This document shows positions 23,946-32,346 of a stretch of DNA of 37,010 bases, piece by piece; within the stretch, counting starts at the first letter, position 1, and every line of letters begins with the position of its first letter. Under the pieces are notes generated by a model. The model ran no database searches. It saw only the letters and a list, made by a program, of their open reading frames with translations, and was not told the DNA's origin. The translations under genes and the position numbers were made by a program. Source of the stretch: Clostridia bacterium (GTDB lineage: Bacteria; Bacillota; Peptococcia; Peptococcales; BICA1-8); the NCBI GenBank assembly GCA_030154225.1, contig JASKKI010000018.1:1-37010 (forward strand), read 5' to 3'.

Positions 23946-24710
23946 TTAACCTTTGTACCCTAGGTTTCGCGAAATCGTTAAAGCTGTGGCCTTTACTGCT
24001 TCAATTATCTCCGTTAATTTTTCACTACTAACTCTTGTGGAAGGAGCTGAACAGCTAAAAGCTCCAATTACTTCTCCTGTATAATTTCTAATAGGTGCAC
24101 CTATACAACGAACACCCAACTCAATTTCTTCCATATCCAAAGCGTAACCTTTTTCTTTTACCAATTCTATATGTTCACGAAGTTTTTCTGGATCTGTTAT
24201 AGTATTAGGTGTATACTGTTTTAGAGGCTTAGTAAGTTCTGCTTCCTGCTGTTCTTCGGGCATATAAGCTAGAATAGCTTTACCGACAGAAGAGGCATGT
24301 AAAGCAACTCTCTTACCAACCTGAGTAATGTTTACAATACTTCTGGCACTTTCTACTTTATCAACATAATAAGCTTCTCCTCTATTAAAAATAACAAGGT
24401 GTATGGTTTCATCATATTTTTCACATAATTCTTCTAAGAAAGGTCTGGCTACTGTTCTAACATCCAATCTGTTTTGTACATGTTGGCCTAATTCTAATAA
24501 TTTAAGTCCTAAACAGTATTTTCCGTTAGGTCTTTTATCAACATAACCTTTTTCAAATAAGGTATTTAACAAGCCATAAGTTGTACTTTTATTTAAGCCA
24601 ATGAGTTTACTTATTTCAGTTACTCCTAGTTCTTCATGATTACTAAAAACTTGTAAGATAGATAAAGCTCTATCAACGGATTGTACTATTACCTTATTAT
24701 TTTTAATCAT
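23946..24710 (-). CDS. IclR-family transcriptional regulator
   Basis: 254 residues. An N-terminal winged helix (SVDRALSILQVFSN, VTEISKLIGLNKSTTYGLLNTLFEKGYV, about 10-65) is followed by the IclR effector domain (ELCEKYDETIHLVIFNRGEAYYVDKVES, LHASSVGKAILAY, LGVRCIGAPIRNYTGEVIGAFSCSAPS). The family senses small carboxylic acids in this domain. It is upstream of fhs and likely autoregulated: two near-identical sites lie 24-58 bases upstream of its start, and one of them recurs at the ilvD promoter. I infer control of the C4-acid operon and of fhs. Whether it represses or activates is not decidable here. Confidence 0.92.
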   Translation of the reverse strand: MIKNNKVIVQSVDRALSILQVFSNHEELGVTEISKLIGLNKSTTYGLLNTLFEKGYVDKRPNGKYCLGLKLLELGQHVQNRLDVRTVARPFLEELCEKYDETIHLVIFNRGEAYYVDKVESARSIVNITQVGKRVALHASSVGKAILAYMPEEQQEAELTKPLKQYTPNTITDPEKLREHIELVKEKGYALDMEEIELGVRCIGAPIRNYTGEVIGAFSCSAPSTRVSSEKLTEIIEAVKATALTISRNLGYKG

Positions 24711-24734
24711 TAACTCACCCCCCAGTTATTTTTT

Positions 24735-24767
24735 TATATTACCGAACGTAGTTTTTTATTACTGAAT
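24735..24767 (-). promoter_or_regulatory. Tandem putative IclR sites upstream of iclR
   Basis: On the minus strand TTCAGTAATAAAAA (24766-24753) is followed exactly 20 bases later by TTCGGTAATATAAA (24746-24733), a two-helical-turn direct repeat. The first is identical to the site in the ilvD promoter. Confidence 0.6.
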
Positions 24768-24859
24768 TTATTTTTAAATTATTCTTTTTCAAAAGTAAAA
24801 ATCCTTTTATTTTTTTTGTAATTTTTGAAAAATTTATTAATATTCTTTATAAGAATTAA

Positions 24860-24895
24860 AGAGAGCCGAAACCCTAGAGAGGTTTTCAGCTCTTT
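24860..24895 (-). terminator. Terminator overlapping the end of the class III aminotransferase gene
   Basis: Arms 24863-24873 and 24881-24892 pair with one bulge; T-rich sequence follows on the minus strand. Its 5' arm includes the stop codon of the gene. Confidence 0.82.
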
Positions 24896-26259
24896 TTATA
24901 AATATGTTTCACATTATCAAAGGCAAGTTTTATAAAACTTTGACTTTGATTAAAAATTTTCTCCAAAGCATAAACCAGCTTGTCTAAATACTGGTAACTA
25001 ATATTTAATGGAGGTTCTATTCTTATTACATTTGGATTATTTAATGTATATGCAGTTATAATATTATGATCATTTAATAATTTTCCAGCTACCAGTGATG
25101 CAAAATATTCATTGGCAAGATCATCCAATTTACCACCAGATATTGTGTTAAGGATACCATTGTTTGCACTTTTCAATTCGAGCCCAATCATAAGACCCTT
25201 TCCTCGAACCTCTTTAATTATAGGATATCTATTTTGTAGTTCTTTCAATTTATTAATTAAGTACTCACCTTTTTCATAAGCTTGCTGAGGTAGGTCTTCA
25301 TTAATGATAGCTTGTAAAGCTGCAACTCCAGCTGCTGCTGCATAGGTATTACCACCAAAAGTAGATGTGTGCAGTAACGATTTTTCCATACCTCCATAGG
25401 CTTTATCATGTATCTTTTCAGTAGTTATGTAGGCACCAAGAGGTGCTATTCCTCCACCTAAAGATTTAGCTAGGCACATTATGTCTGGCACTACTTCTTC
25501 ATGTTCACAAGCAAACATTTTTCCCGTTCTACCCAAACCTGTTTGTATTTCATCAATAATTAACAGAGTATCATATTTTGTACATAATTCTCTTGCCAAT
25601 TTTAAATAACCTGTAGGAGGAACAATTATACCACCTTCACCCTGAATACATTCTACAATAAAGGCTGCAGTATCATTGCTTTTTAATTTTTGTTCCAAAC
25701 TTTCAATATCACCAAATGGAATAGATTGGCAACCGGGTATTAAAGGTTGAAAATGTTTTTTGTATTTTTCTCTACCTGTTACTGATAATGCCCCCAGTGT
25801 TTTACCATGGAATGATCCTTCACAATAAACTATTTTTTCTTTCCCAGTTGCAATACGAGCTAGTTTTAAGGCCCCTTCTACTGCTTCTGCACCACTATTA
25901 CAGAAAAAACTCCTTCGCAGTTCACCTGGCGTTATTTGAGCAAGGTTTTTGGCTAATACCGCCGGTAGTACCCCTAAAGAGGCTTGTAAAATGTTGGGCA
26001 GTTTTTTTACTTTTTCCACTGCAGCTAAAACCTCGGAATGATTATGACCTAAATTTAAAGCACCGTAACCACCTAAAAAATCAATAAATTCCTTACCTTC
26101 TTTATCTTTAATTATACTACCTTCAGCATATGTATAAACTTTATCAAACCCAATTAAGCCCATTATTGAAACTAATCCCGGATTAAGATATTCCTTATGT
26201 AATTTTTTAGCTTCTTTCTCCGACAATTCCAATGCTTCATCAATAGTAGTCAAGCCCAT
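24886..26259 (-). CDS. patA: Class III aminotransferase, putrescine aminotransferase (PatA/YgjG) type
   Basis: 457 residues from ATG at 26259 with GAGGTG six bases upstream; an in-frame TTG at 26280 lies before that site. It resembles E. coli YgjG along its length: LNPGLVSI, EFIDFLGGYGALNLGHNH, SFFCNSGAEAVEGALKLAR, SFHGKTLGALS, IQGEGGI, LLIIDEIQTGLGRTGKMFACEHE, and the PLP lysine in CLAKSLGGGIAPLGA, then HTSTFGGN and GTLNN-like YTLNNPNVIRIEPPL. The family moves amino groups between diamines (putrescine, cadaverine) or omega-amino acids and 2-oxoglutarate. It has its own promoter and terminator, so it is a single-gene unit beside an AruI-like operon. Exact amine substrate unknown. Confidence 0.88.
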   Translation of the reverse strand: MGLTTIDEALELSEKEAKKLHKEYLNPGLVSIMGLIGFDKVYTYAEGSIIKDKEGKEFIDFLGGYGALNLGHNHSEVLAAVEKVKKLPNILQASLGVLPAVLAKNLAQITPGELRRSFFCNSGAEAVEGALKLARIATGKEKIVYCEGSFHGKTLGALSVTGREKYKKHFQPLIPGCQSIPFGDIESLEQKLKSNDTAAFIVECIQGEGGIIVPPTGYLKLARELCTKYDTLLIIDEIQTGLGRTGKMFACEHEEVVPDIMCLAKSLGGGIAPLGAYITTEKIHDKAYGGMEKSLLHTSTFGGNTYAAAAGVAALQAIINEDLPQQAYEKGEYLINKLKELQNRYPIIKEVRGKGLMIGLELKSANNGILNTISGGKLDDLANEYFASLVAGKLLNDHNIITAYTLNNPNVIRIEPPLNISYQYLDKLVYALEKIFNQSQSFIKLAFDNVKHIYKKS

Positions 26260-26310
26260 TTCAATCACCTCATGCAACAAATATTGGCAATTATTTACAA
26301 CTATTATTTG

Positions 26311-26339
26311 ATTATACTATACTCCGATTTATTTTGCAA
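26311..26339 (-). promoter_or_regulatory. Promoter of the patA-like gene
   Basis: Minus strand TTGCAA (26339-26334), 17-bp spacer, TATAAT (26316-26311). Confidence 0.82.
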
Positions 26340-26359
26340 TTAGCAGAACACTCTTTGTA

Positions 26360-26402
26360 AAAAAACAGGACCCAAGTGTATTATAAACAAATGGATCCTG
26401 GC
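26360..26402 (-). terminator. Terminator after the betaine transporter operon
   Basis: 9-bp stem (26366-26374 with 26392-26400, one G-T pair) followed by seven Ts on the minus strand. Confidence 0.85.
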
Positions 26403-26431
26403 TTTATTAGCCTTTATAAATAGGAATTTTT

Positions 26432-27403
26432 TTATTTAATTAAACCTATTTCTTTTAAGAATTCTTTAGCAATCTGGTTGGGATCGCCGCCTTCATCATA
26501 TTTATAATTTAAACTAGACATAGTTTCTTCATTAATCATACCACTTACTTTTTCTACGATTTCCAACAACTTGGGATATTTTTCTAAAGTATCCATACGT
26601 AGAACATAAGCGGCACTATAGTCTGGGAAGAAATGTTTATCATCTTCAAGCATTACTAAGTCCAGTTTTTTGATCCTGGAGTCGGTGGAATAGGCACTGA
26701 TAACATCCAGCTGCTTATTGGCAATGGCTTGATACATTAAAGAATATTCCATAGGCTTAACTTCTTTAAATTTAATTCCATAGGCTTCAGACCAACCTGG
26801 ATAAGCATCTGGACGAGTATCAAAATTATTATCCCCACCCAGTACCCATTTAGGAGCATATTCTTTTAAATCAGAAGCTTTTTTTAGATTATATTTTTCA
26901 GCTGTTTCTCTTCTCACAGTCATTACATAAGTATTATTAAAACCTAAAGGTTTAGCCCAGGTAAAGTTAAATTTCTTTTCAAAACCTTCCTTAACCCTTT
27001 TAAAAGATTCTTCTTTACTTAAATTAGGGCCTTCATAACGTAATATGCCTGTTAACTGGGTACCGGTCCAAGTTGGGTAAATATCCAGTTCTTTTTGAAC
27101 CATAGCCTGGTGTAAAACTGAAGAACCGGCAAACTCAGTACTGGTTTCCACATTTAATCCTGTATATTCTTGGATTAAATGCTTGGCTATATGGGCTAGA
27201 ATAATTGACTCATTTACAGTTTGAGCACCTACTTTAATTTTTCCTTCATAGTTCATTGGGTCATCTGTTTTTTTATCTTCAGCACTTTCTTTTTTAGGTT
27301 CTTCCTTAGGAGTTTCCCCTTTCTGACCACAGGCAACAACACTAAACAGCAAACTAACAATCAATAAACTAATAATTAACCACTTACCATATTTTCTTGA
27401 CAA
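26432..27403 (-). CDS. opuCC: Glycine betaine/carnitine/choline-binding lipoprotein (OpuCC/OsmF type)
   Basis: 323 residues from TTG at 27403, overlapping the permease gene by 28 bases. A lipoprotein signal (basic MSRKYGKW, hydrophobic core, lipobox VVAC at about 22-25) is followed by a charged linker of E/K. The mature part is the type II OpuAC/OsmF fold: IKVGAQTVNESIILAHIAKHLIQEYTG, STEFAGSSVLHQAMVQKELDIYPTWTG and YQAIANKQLDVISAYSTD. It delivers quaternary-amine-type solutes to the membrane complex from outside the cell. Substrate is inferred from the family; its genomic link to amino-acid enzymes could mean another amine ligand. Confidence 0.88.
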   Translation of the reverse strand: MSRKYGKWLIISLLIVSLLFSVVACGQKGETPKEEPKKESAEDKKTDDPMNYEGKIKVGAQTVNESIILAHIAKHLIQEYTGLNVETSTEFAGSSVLHQAMVQKELDIYPTWTGTQLTGILRYEGPNLSKEESFKRVKEGFEKKFNFTWAKPLGFNNTYVMTVRRETAEKYNLKKASDLKEYAPKWVLGGDNNFDTRPDAYPGWSEAYGIKFKEVKPMEYSLMYQAIANKQLDVISAYSTDSRIKKLDLVMLEDDKHFFPDYSAAYVLRMDTLEKYPKLLEIVEKVSGMINEETMSSLNYKYDEGGDPNQIAKEFLKEIGLIK

Positions 27404-28119
27404 TTTTCTTCCATCTCCTCTCTATTGATCTTTTCTAGTTTTTCAGCCTTTCTGGCTAACCTCATAGCCCTATTTTTCGGACTATAATATTCCTGAACCA
27501 TTTTTAAACCCTGATCAGCAAATAAAGCTAAAACAGTGGCGGGTAGTGCTCCTGCAAAAACAACCTCATACCGGATTGAAGCAAGACCAGAAAATATAAG
27601 TTTACCCAAACCGCCTCCACCAATAGCAGCAGCTAAAGTTGCCGTTCCTATTATCCATACCGTTGCTACACGCATCCCTGCAATAAGTACAGGTCTAGCT
27701 AACGGTAATTGAACTTTAAATAAAATCTGCATTTCTGTCATACCCATTCCTCGAGCAGCTTGTACCAGGGAAGGTGGTACACTTTTTATTCCAGTATAAG
27801 TATTTTGTAATACCGGAAGTGCGGCATATAAAACTAAAGCACAAATAGCATTTTTATTACCGATACCAAGGGGAAATATTAAAAAGGCAAGTAGTGCTAA
27901 ACTGGGAATTGTTTCAAAAATATTAGCTAATCCAATGGCATATGGAGTAAGTTTTTCGTTTTTAGTAAGATAAATTCCCAAGGGAACACAAATGATTATT
28001 GTAATACCCAATGCTATTAAAGATATGTAAATATGCTGCCAAGTTAAAAACAAAATACGGTCATAATTTTTAGCTACAAATTTATAGAGAAGCTCCATAA
28101 AAGTAGGATCACTATTCAT
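27376..28119 (-). CDS. opuCB: Betaine-type ABC transporter permease
   Basis: 247 residues from ATG at 28119; AAAGGAG sits nine bases upstream, whereas a GTG at 28128 abuts the site. Five to six membrane helices and the EAA loop (AARGMGMTEMQILFKVQLPLARPVLIAG is quoted in part: ARGMGMTEMQILF) that couples to the ATPase. IPSLALLAFLIFPLGIG and GGGGLGKLIFSGLA are typical of ProW/OpuCB. Only one permease is encoded, so a homodimer is likely, unlike the two-permease OpuC of Bacillus. The C-terminal 35 residues are highly charged and overlap the next gene. Confidence 0.92.
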   Translation of the reverse strand: MNSDPTFMELLYKFVAKNYDRILFLTWQHIYISLIALGITIIICVPLGIYLTKNEKLTPYAIGLANIFETIPSLALLAFLIFPLGIGNKNAICALVLYAALPVLQNTYTGIKSVPPSLVQAARGMGMTEMQILFKVQLPLARPVLIAGMRVATVWIIGTATLAAAIGGGGLGKLIFSGLASIRYEVVFAGALPATVLALFADQGLKMVQEYYSPKNRAMRLARKAEKLEKINREEMEENCQENMVSG

Positions 28120-28158
28120 AAAATTCACTCCTTTATCCGATTACAACTCATAAGTAAA

Positions 28159-29280
28159 TCAACTTATTTTACGTTGCAGCCTGCTGATAGTAAGTCGGGC
28201 TATTCCGTTATGGGTAACTACTCCTAAAAAAATATTGTTTTCATCCAGAATAGGAACAGGTAGATCTCTGTCAGCTAACATTTCTGCCGCATCTCTTAAT
28301 GTAGCCTCTTCAATATACAATTTTCTCTCTAGTCTTACAGCTTCCTTAATATACCCTCCTAGTTTTGCTACCTTTTTAATATCGGGTACGATAGCCATTC
28401 CCAACCATTTTCCATTCCTATCAACTACTTGGGCTGATTCCGGACCTATATCCTCTAAATGATTCAAAACTAAACTTGCTTTAGTATCTGGTAATACCTT
28501 TAGACCCGGTTCTTCAATAATTATATCTATTGGAGCTTCCGGAGAAATCTTAGCAAGCCGCTCTTCACCAATAAAGGCTTTAACAAAATCATTAACAGGG
28601 TTATTTTTCAGCTCACTGGGTGTATCAATTTGTTCAACTCTACCCTGGCGCATAATTACAATTCTATCAGCTAATTTTAAAGCTTCATCTATATCATGGG
28701 TAACAAAAATGATTGTTTTCTTTAATTTTTTCTGTAATTCTAAAAGTTCGTTTTGCAGTCTATCTCTACTAATAGGATCAAGTGCCCCAAAAGGTTCATC
28801 CATTAAAACAACCCTAGGCTCAACAGCTAAAGCCCTTAACACACCTATTCTCTGCTGCTGCCCACCACTTAACTGGTCAGGAAGACGATATTTGTATTGA
28901 GCTGGATTTAAACCAGCCATTTCTAGAAGTTCATCAACCCTTTTATCAATTTTGTTTTTTTCCCATTTATGTAAACGGGGAACTATTCCAATATTTTCAG
29001 CAACAGATAAATGGGGCATTAAAGCGATTTGTTGAATAACATAACCAATTCCTCTTCGCAATTTTACGGGGTCAACAGTAGTTATATCATTTCCATCAAC
29101 ATAAATTTTACCTGCAGTACACTCTTCCAAACGATTAACCATTTTTAAAGTTGTCGTTTTACCACAACCACTGGGACCTATTAAAACTACAAATTCTCCT
29201 TCTTTTATTTCTAAATTAAGATTGTTTACAGCTACTGTTCCATCATCATATACCTTACGGACATTCTCGAAAATTACCAT
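28159..29280 (-). CDS. opuCA: Betaine-type ABC transporter ATPase with CBS pair
   Basis: 373 residues. Walker A GPSGCGKTT (about 36-44), Q-loop YVIQQIALMPHLS, signature LSGGQQQRIGVLRAL, Walker B VVLMDEPFGALDP and switch His in IIFVTHDIDEA. After about 250 come two CBS motifs (KLYIEEATLRDAAEMLADRD and LPVPILDENNIFLGVVTHNG), which in OpuA/OpuC sense ionic strength or nucleotides. It powers uptake with the permease and binding protein downstream. It follows hisC by 32 bases in the same operon. Confidence 0.94.
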   Translation of the reverse strand: MVIFENVRKVYDDGTVAVNNLNLEIKEGEFVVLIGPSGCGKTTTLKMVNRLEECTAGKIYVDGNDITTVDPVKLRRGIGYVIQQIALMPHLSVAENIGIVPRLHKWEKNKIDKRVDELLEMAGLNPAQYKYRLPDQLSGGQQQRIGVLRALAVEPRVVLMDEPFGALDPISRDRLQNELLELQKKLKKTIIFVTHDIDEALKLADRIVIMRQGRVEQIDTPSELKNNPVNDFVKAFIGEERLAKISPEAPIDIIIEEPGLKVLPDTKASLVLNHLEDIGPESAQVVDRNGKWLGMAIVPDIKKVAKLGGYIKEAVRLERKLYIEEATLRDAAEMLADRDLPVPILDENNIFLGVVTHNGIARLTISRLQRKIS

Positions 29281-29312
29281 CCTACTACCCCTTTCATTTA
29301 CTCGTAACTACA

Positions 29313-30440
29313 CTAAATCGATACGACAGATGATTCGTAATATTTAGTAAGTATATGTTTTAAAGTACTAATAAATTTATTACATTCATCAGTAGTACCA
29401 ATAGTAACTCTAATACTATTAGGTAAGCCCCAACTAGAACAAGGACGAACAATAATTCCATATTCTAACAGGAAATTTGCCAGTTCCTGACAATCATAGG
29501 GGGTACTAAAGAATACAAAATTTGTCTCTGAAGGTATGACTTCAAATCCCAAGGAGCTTAATTCACTAATAACTCTTTTTCTATCATTAAGAATGGTCTT
29601 TAAAGATTGTTGATAATACTCATGATCTTTCTTTAAAGTAGCAGTGGCACCGGCTAAACCCACACGATTGGCATTAAAAGGTTCACTAACAGTGTCAATA
29701 ACAGTAATCATTTCCGGGGAAGATATAGCATAACCTATTCTTGCACCGGCTAAGCCAAAAGCTTTAGAAAAAGTTCTTATAGCAATTACCGATTTCCCCT
29801 TCTGCACTGCTTCTATAATTTCAGGTAATTTAGTTCTTTCTGCAAATTCCGCATAAGCTTCGTCCAAAATTATCCAGGTATTATCAGGTAGTTGACCAAG
29901 TAAATCATTAAAATCATTTTTATCAAAAATTGTTCCTGTAGGATTGTTAGGATTACATAACCAAATTAATTTTGTTTTAGGTGTAAGAGCTTTTTTAATA
30001 GCTTCCAGGTCAATTACATATTTATCATTCAAAGGAGTCTCTATAACCCTGGCTCCCATCAGTTTTGAAATTTCACTATATAAACCATATGTTGGATGAG
30101 GAATAATAACTTCATCACCATCTTCAATAAAACATTTACCTATGTTTTGCAACATACCCTCTGCCCCATGAGATATTGCAAAATGTTGAACAGTTAAACC
30201 ATATCGTTTACTTAATAACTCTTTAATTTCTACAAAAGTAATATCCGGGTAGCAATTTAATCTGGTTAATTCTTGTTGCATAGCTTCTAAAGCACCGGGA
30301 AAAGGTGCATAAGCATTTTCATTAGATCCTAATTTTATTACCTCCTTTAAACCCTTTTCCCTTTTAACCTCTTCTATCGTTTTTCCGGGAACATAGGGAT
30401 TAACTGTCATTACTCCTCTCCGTAATCCTTTTATATTCAT
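29313..30440 (-). CDS. hisC: HisC-like aminotransferase
   Basis: 375 residues. Motifs of the histidinol-phosphate aminotransferase branch of PLP fold type I: VNPYVPGKTIEEVKRE, LGSNENAYAP, ISHGAEGMLQNIG, PHPTYGLY, WLCNPNNPTGTIF, ILDEAYAEF, the PLP lysine in RTFSKAFGLAGARIGYA, and the final IRVTIGT arginine. No other histidine genes are near, and it is tightly placed between the AruI-like decarboxylase (19 bases) and the betaine ATPase (32 bases). I infer that it makes the 2-oxo acid used by the decarboxylase. Amino donor and substrate unknown. Confidence 0.88.
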   Translation of the reverse strand: MNIKGLRRGVMTVNPYVPGKTIEEVKREKGLKEVIKLGSNENAYAPFPGALEAMQQELTRLNCYPDITFVEIKELLSKRYGLTVQHFAISHGAEGMLQNIGKCFIEDGDEVIIPHPTYGLYSEISKLMGARVIETPLNDKYVIDLEAIKKALTPKTKLIWLCNPNNPTGTIFDKNDFNDLLGQLPDNTWIILDEAYAEFAERTKLPEIIEAVQKGKSVIAIRTFSKAFGLAGARIGYAISSPEMITVIDTVSEPFNANRVGLAGATATLKKDHEYYQQSLKTILNDRKRVISELSSLGFEVIPSETNFVFFSTPYDCQELANFLLEYGIIVRPCSSWGLPNSIRVTIGTTDECNKFISTLKHILTKYYESSVVSI

Positions 30441-30459
30441 TAATTCTCAACTTCCTTTC

Positions 30460-32079
30460 TTAAGCTTTTACTTCTATTATTACCGGCTCATTTAACAAAA
30501 AGGCTTCTTTTAAAACATTCTTCATCTCCGGAGGAGAACTAACAATCACACCTTTAAGGCCATAAGCTTCTGCTAATTTTATAAAATCAGGATTTTTATG
30601 ATTAACTGCAATTTTTTGACCGGGGTGACGTTTTTCTTGATGACGGCGTATTTCTCCAAAACCACCATCATTCCAAATAATTATAGGTAATGATATATTT
30701 TCCTGACAGGCAACAGCTAATTCCGGCAATGTAAATTGGAATCCACCATCACCGGCTAAAACACATACTTTAGTATGAGACTTGGCAATCTTAGCCCCTA
30801 TGGCAGCAGGTAAAGCAAAACCTAAAGTTCCAAAACCTACAGGATGAATATAAGTTTTAGGTTGTCTGCAAGGATATTCACTTAATCCAATATAAGCAGG
30901 AGTAGTCATATCAGTAAACAATATTCCATCAGCAGGTAGAGAGCTGCGGATTGCCGCTAGCATTTCTTTAATAAATTCAACGCCTTCATAAACTCCTGTG
31001 GTTTCAGGTAATTTAATAGTTGTAGTTTTCTTTAAATCTGCTATTTTCTTTAAAACATTTGGATTTGTTTCCTCATTAGTCTTTACTTTATCTAATAAAA
31101 AAGCTAAAACCTCTAAAGCATCTCCTTTTAAACCTATATCTGCACGATAATTCCTATTAAAATTAGCAGCATCAATATCAATTTGAATTAATTTTCCACC
31201 TATATTTAAAGGCTGTTCCCATAGATCCGTGGGAGAAATCTCAGTACCAATGGCAATAACCAAATCTGTAGTTTTTAAAAATTCTCTAACTACAGGAAAA
31301 TGAATCCTCGTCCCTAAGCATAAAGGATGTCCTTCATCTACTATCCCTTTACCGGCGGCTGTCTGAATTACCGGTGCAGATATTTTCTCTGCCAACTCAA
31401 GAATTTTTTCTCCTGCCTGCCAGCCCCCCCCACCAACAATAATAAGGGGAAAATTTGCTTTATTGATTTCATTTACAGCAAGATCTAGTAAAGCTTTATC
31501 TATTAAAGGAAAGTTGGATTTAGCTAAATCTTCACCTTTAAAATTAATAATCTCAGCTCTATCTGTATAACCATGTAAAATATCCATAGGTATCTCTACA
31601 TGGACCGGACCTGGGCGACCAGAAAGGGCAAGCTGATAAGCTTCTTTTATATATAAATCAATGTTTTCCAAAGACATTACCGTTCTACTTTCTTTGGCAA
31701 CAGATTGGGTTAAAATTGTTGAATTTTTTAATTCATGTAAAAAGCCTATCCTTTGATTCAAAGCCCAAGTAGGAAGTTGACTGGAAATAACAACCATAGG
31801 TATAGAATCGTGATAGGCTTGACCCATAGCAGTTATTATATTTGTTAATCCCGGACCTGTAATAACTAATGCTATACCAGGTTTACCTGTAACCCTAGCA
31901 TAACCATCCGCCATATAACCAACACCTTGCTCATGTTTAGCAGTTACATGTTTAATGGAACTATGAATTAATGCATCATAAATATCTAAATTATGTATTC
32001 CTGGTATTCCAAAAACAGTATCTACATTAAGATCTTCTAAAGCTTTTACAACAATGGTGCCACCTGTTACTTTATTCAT
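30460..32079 (-). CDS. Thiamine-diphosphate 2-oxo acid decarboxylase, AruI-like (5-guanidino-2-oxopentanoate decarboxylase type)
   Basis: 539 residues with the three-domain acetolactate-synthase fold. The N-terminal Pyr domain contains VFGIPGIHNLDIYDAL and the catalytic Glu50 in KHEQGVGYMADGYARVTGKPG; the middle domain has VGGGGWQAG; the C-terminal PP domain has AGDGGFQFTLPELAVA and WNDGGFGEIR (metal/TPP motif). IPGIHNLDIYD and HEQG..FMADGYAR-like text are closest to AruI, which decarboxylates 2-oxoarginine to 4-guanidinobutanal. It is too divergent in context (no acetolactate small subunit, no ilv genes) to be an acetolactate synthase. First gene of the operon with hisC and the betaine transporter. 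Confidence 0.82.
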   Translation of the reverse strand: MNKVTGGTIVVKALEDLNVDTVFGIPGIHNLDIYDALIHSSIKHVTAKHEQGVGYMADGYARVTGKPGIALVITGPGLTNIITAMGQAYHDSIPMVVISSQLPTWALNQRIGFLHELKNSTILTQSVAKESRTVMSLENIDLYIKEAYQLALSGRPGPVHVEIPMDILHGYTDRAEIINFKGEDLAKSNFPLIDKALLDLAVNEINKANFPLIIVGGGGWQAGEKILELAEKISAPVIQTAAGKGIVDEGHPLCLGTRIHFPVVREFLKTTDLVIAIGTEISPTDLWEQPLNIGGKLIQIDIDAANFNRNYRADIGLKGDALEVLAFLLDKVKTNEETNPNVLKKIADLKKTTTIKLPETTGVYEGVEFIKEMLAAIRSSLPADGILFTDMTTPAYIGLSEYPCRQPKTYIHPVGFGTLGFALPAAIGAKIAKSHTKVCVLAGDGGFQFTLPELAVACQENISLPIIIWNDGGFGEIRRHQEKRHPGQKIAVNHKNPDFIKLAEAYGLKGVIVSSPPEMKNVLKEAFLLNEPVIIEVKA

Positions 32080-32136
32080 TTAATCAACCTTTCTCCGAAA
32101 ATTTTTAAAAATCTATAATATTATCTATAATTAAAG

Positions 32137-32164
32137 GATATACTAACCAACAACTTTATGTCAA
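32137..32164 (-). promoter_or_regulatory. Promoter of the aruI-hisC-opuC operon
   Basis: Minus strand TTGACA (32164-32159), 16-bp spacer, TATATC (32142-32137). The -35 lies in a direct repeat TTGACATTTGACAT. The rest of 32080-32310 is AT-rich and shows no gene. Confidence 0.65.
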
Positions 32165-32307
32165 ATGTCAATTTGTTTGTAATATACAGGAAATATACAG
32201 ATAATTCTTTAAATTTTGTTTTTTAAGTAAATTATCTTACTATTGCTCCTGATCATACCTAGACAGTGAATTATGCTTTATTTTACTCATTCATTTTCCT
32301 CTTAAAT

Positions 32308-32342
32308 AAAAAGAGAAAGCTTACCACTCGGTAAGCTTTTTC
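32308..32342 (-). terminator. Terminator after the CODH-like gene
   Basis: 10-bp stem AAAGCTTACC/GGTAAGCTTT with a 4-base loop, then a CT-rich and T-rich tract on the minus strand. The gene is therefore a single transcription unit. Confidence 0.88.
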
Positions 32343-32346
32343 TTCG

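Noticed and set aside
30460-32079. Annotation as acetolactate synthase large subunit.
   Set aside because: No small subunit or ilv genes nearby and the N-terminal motifs fit AruI better.
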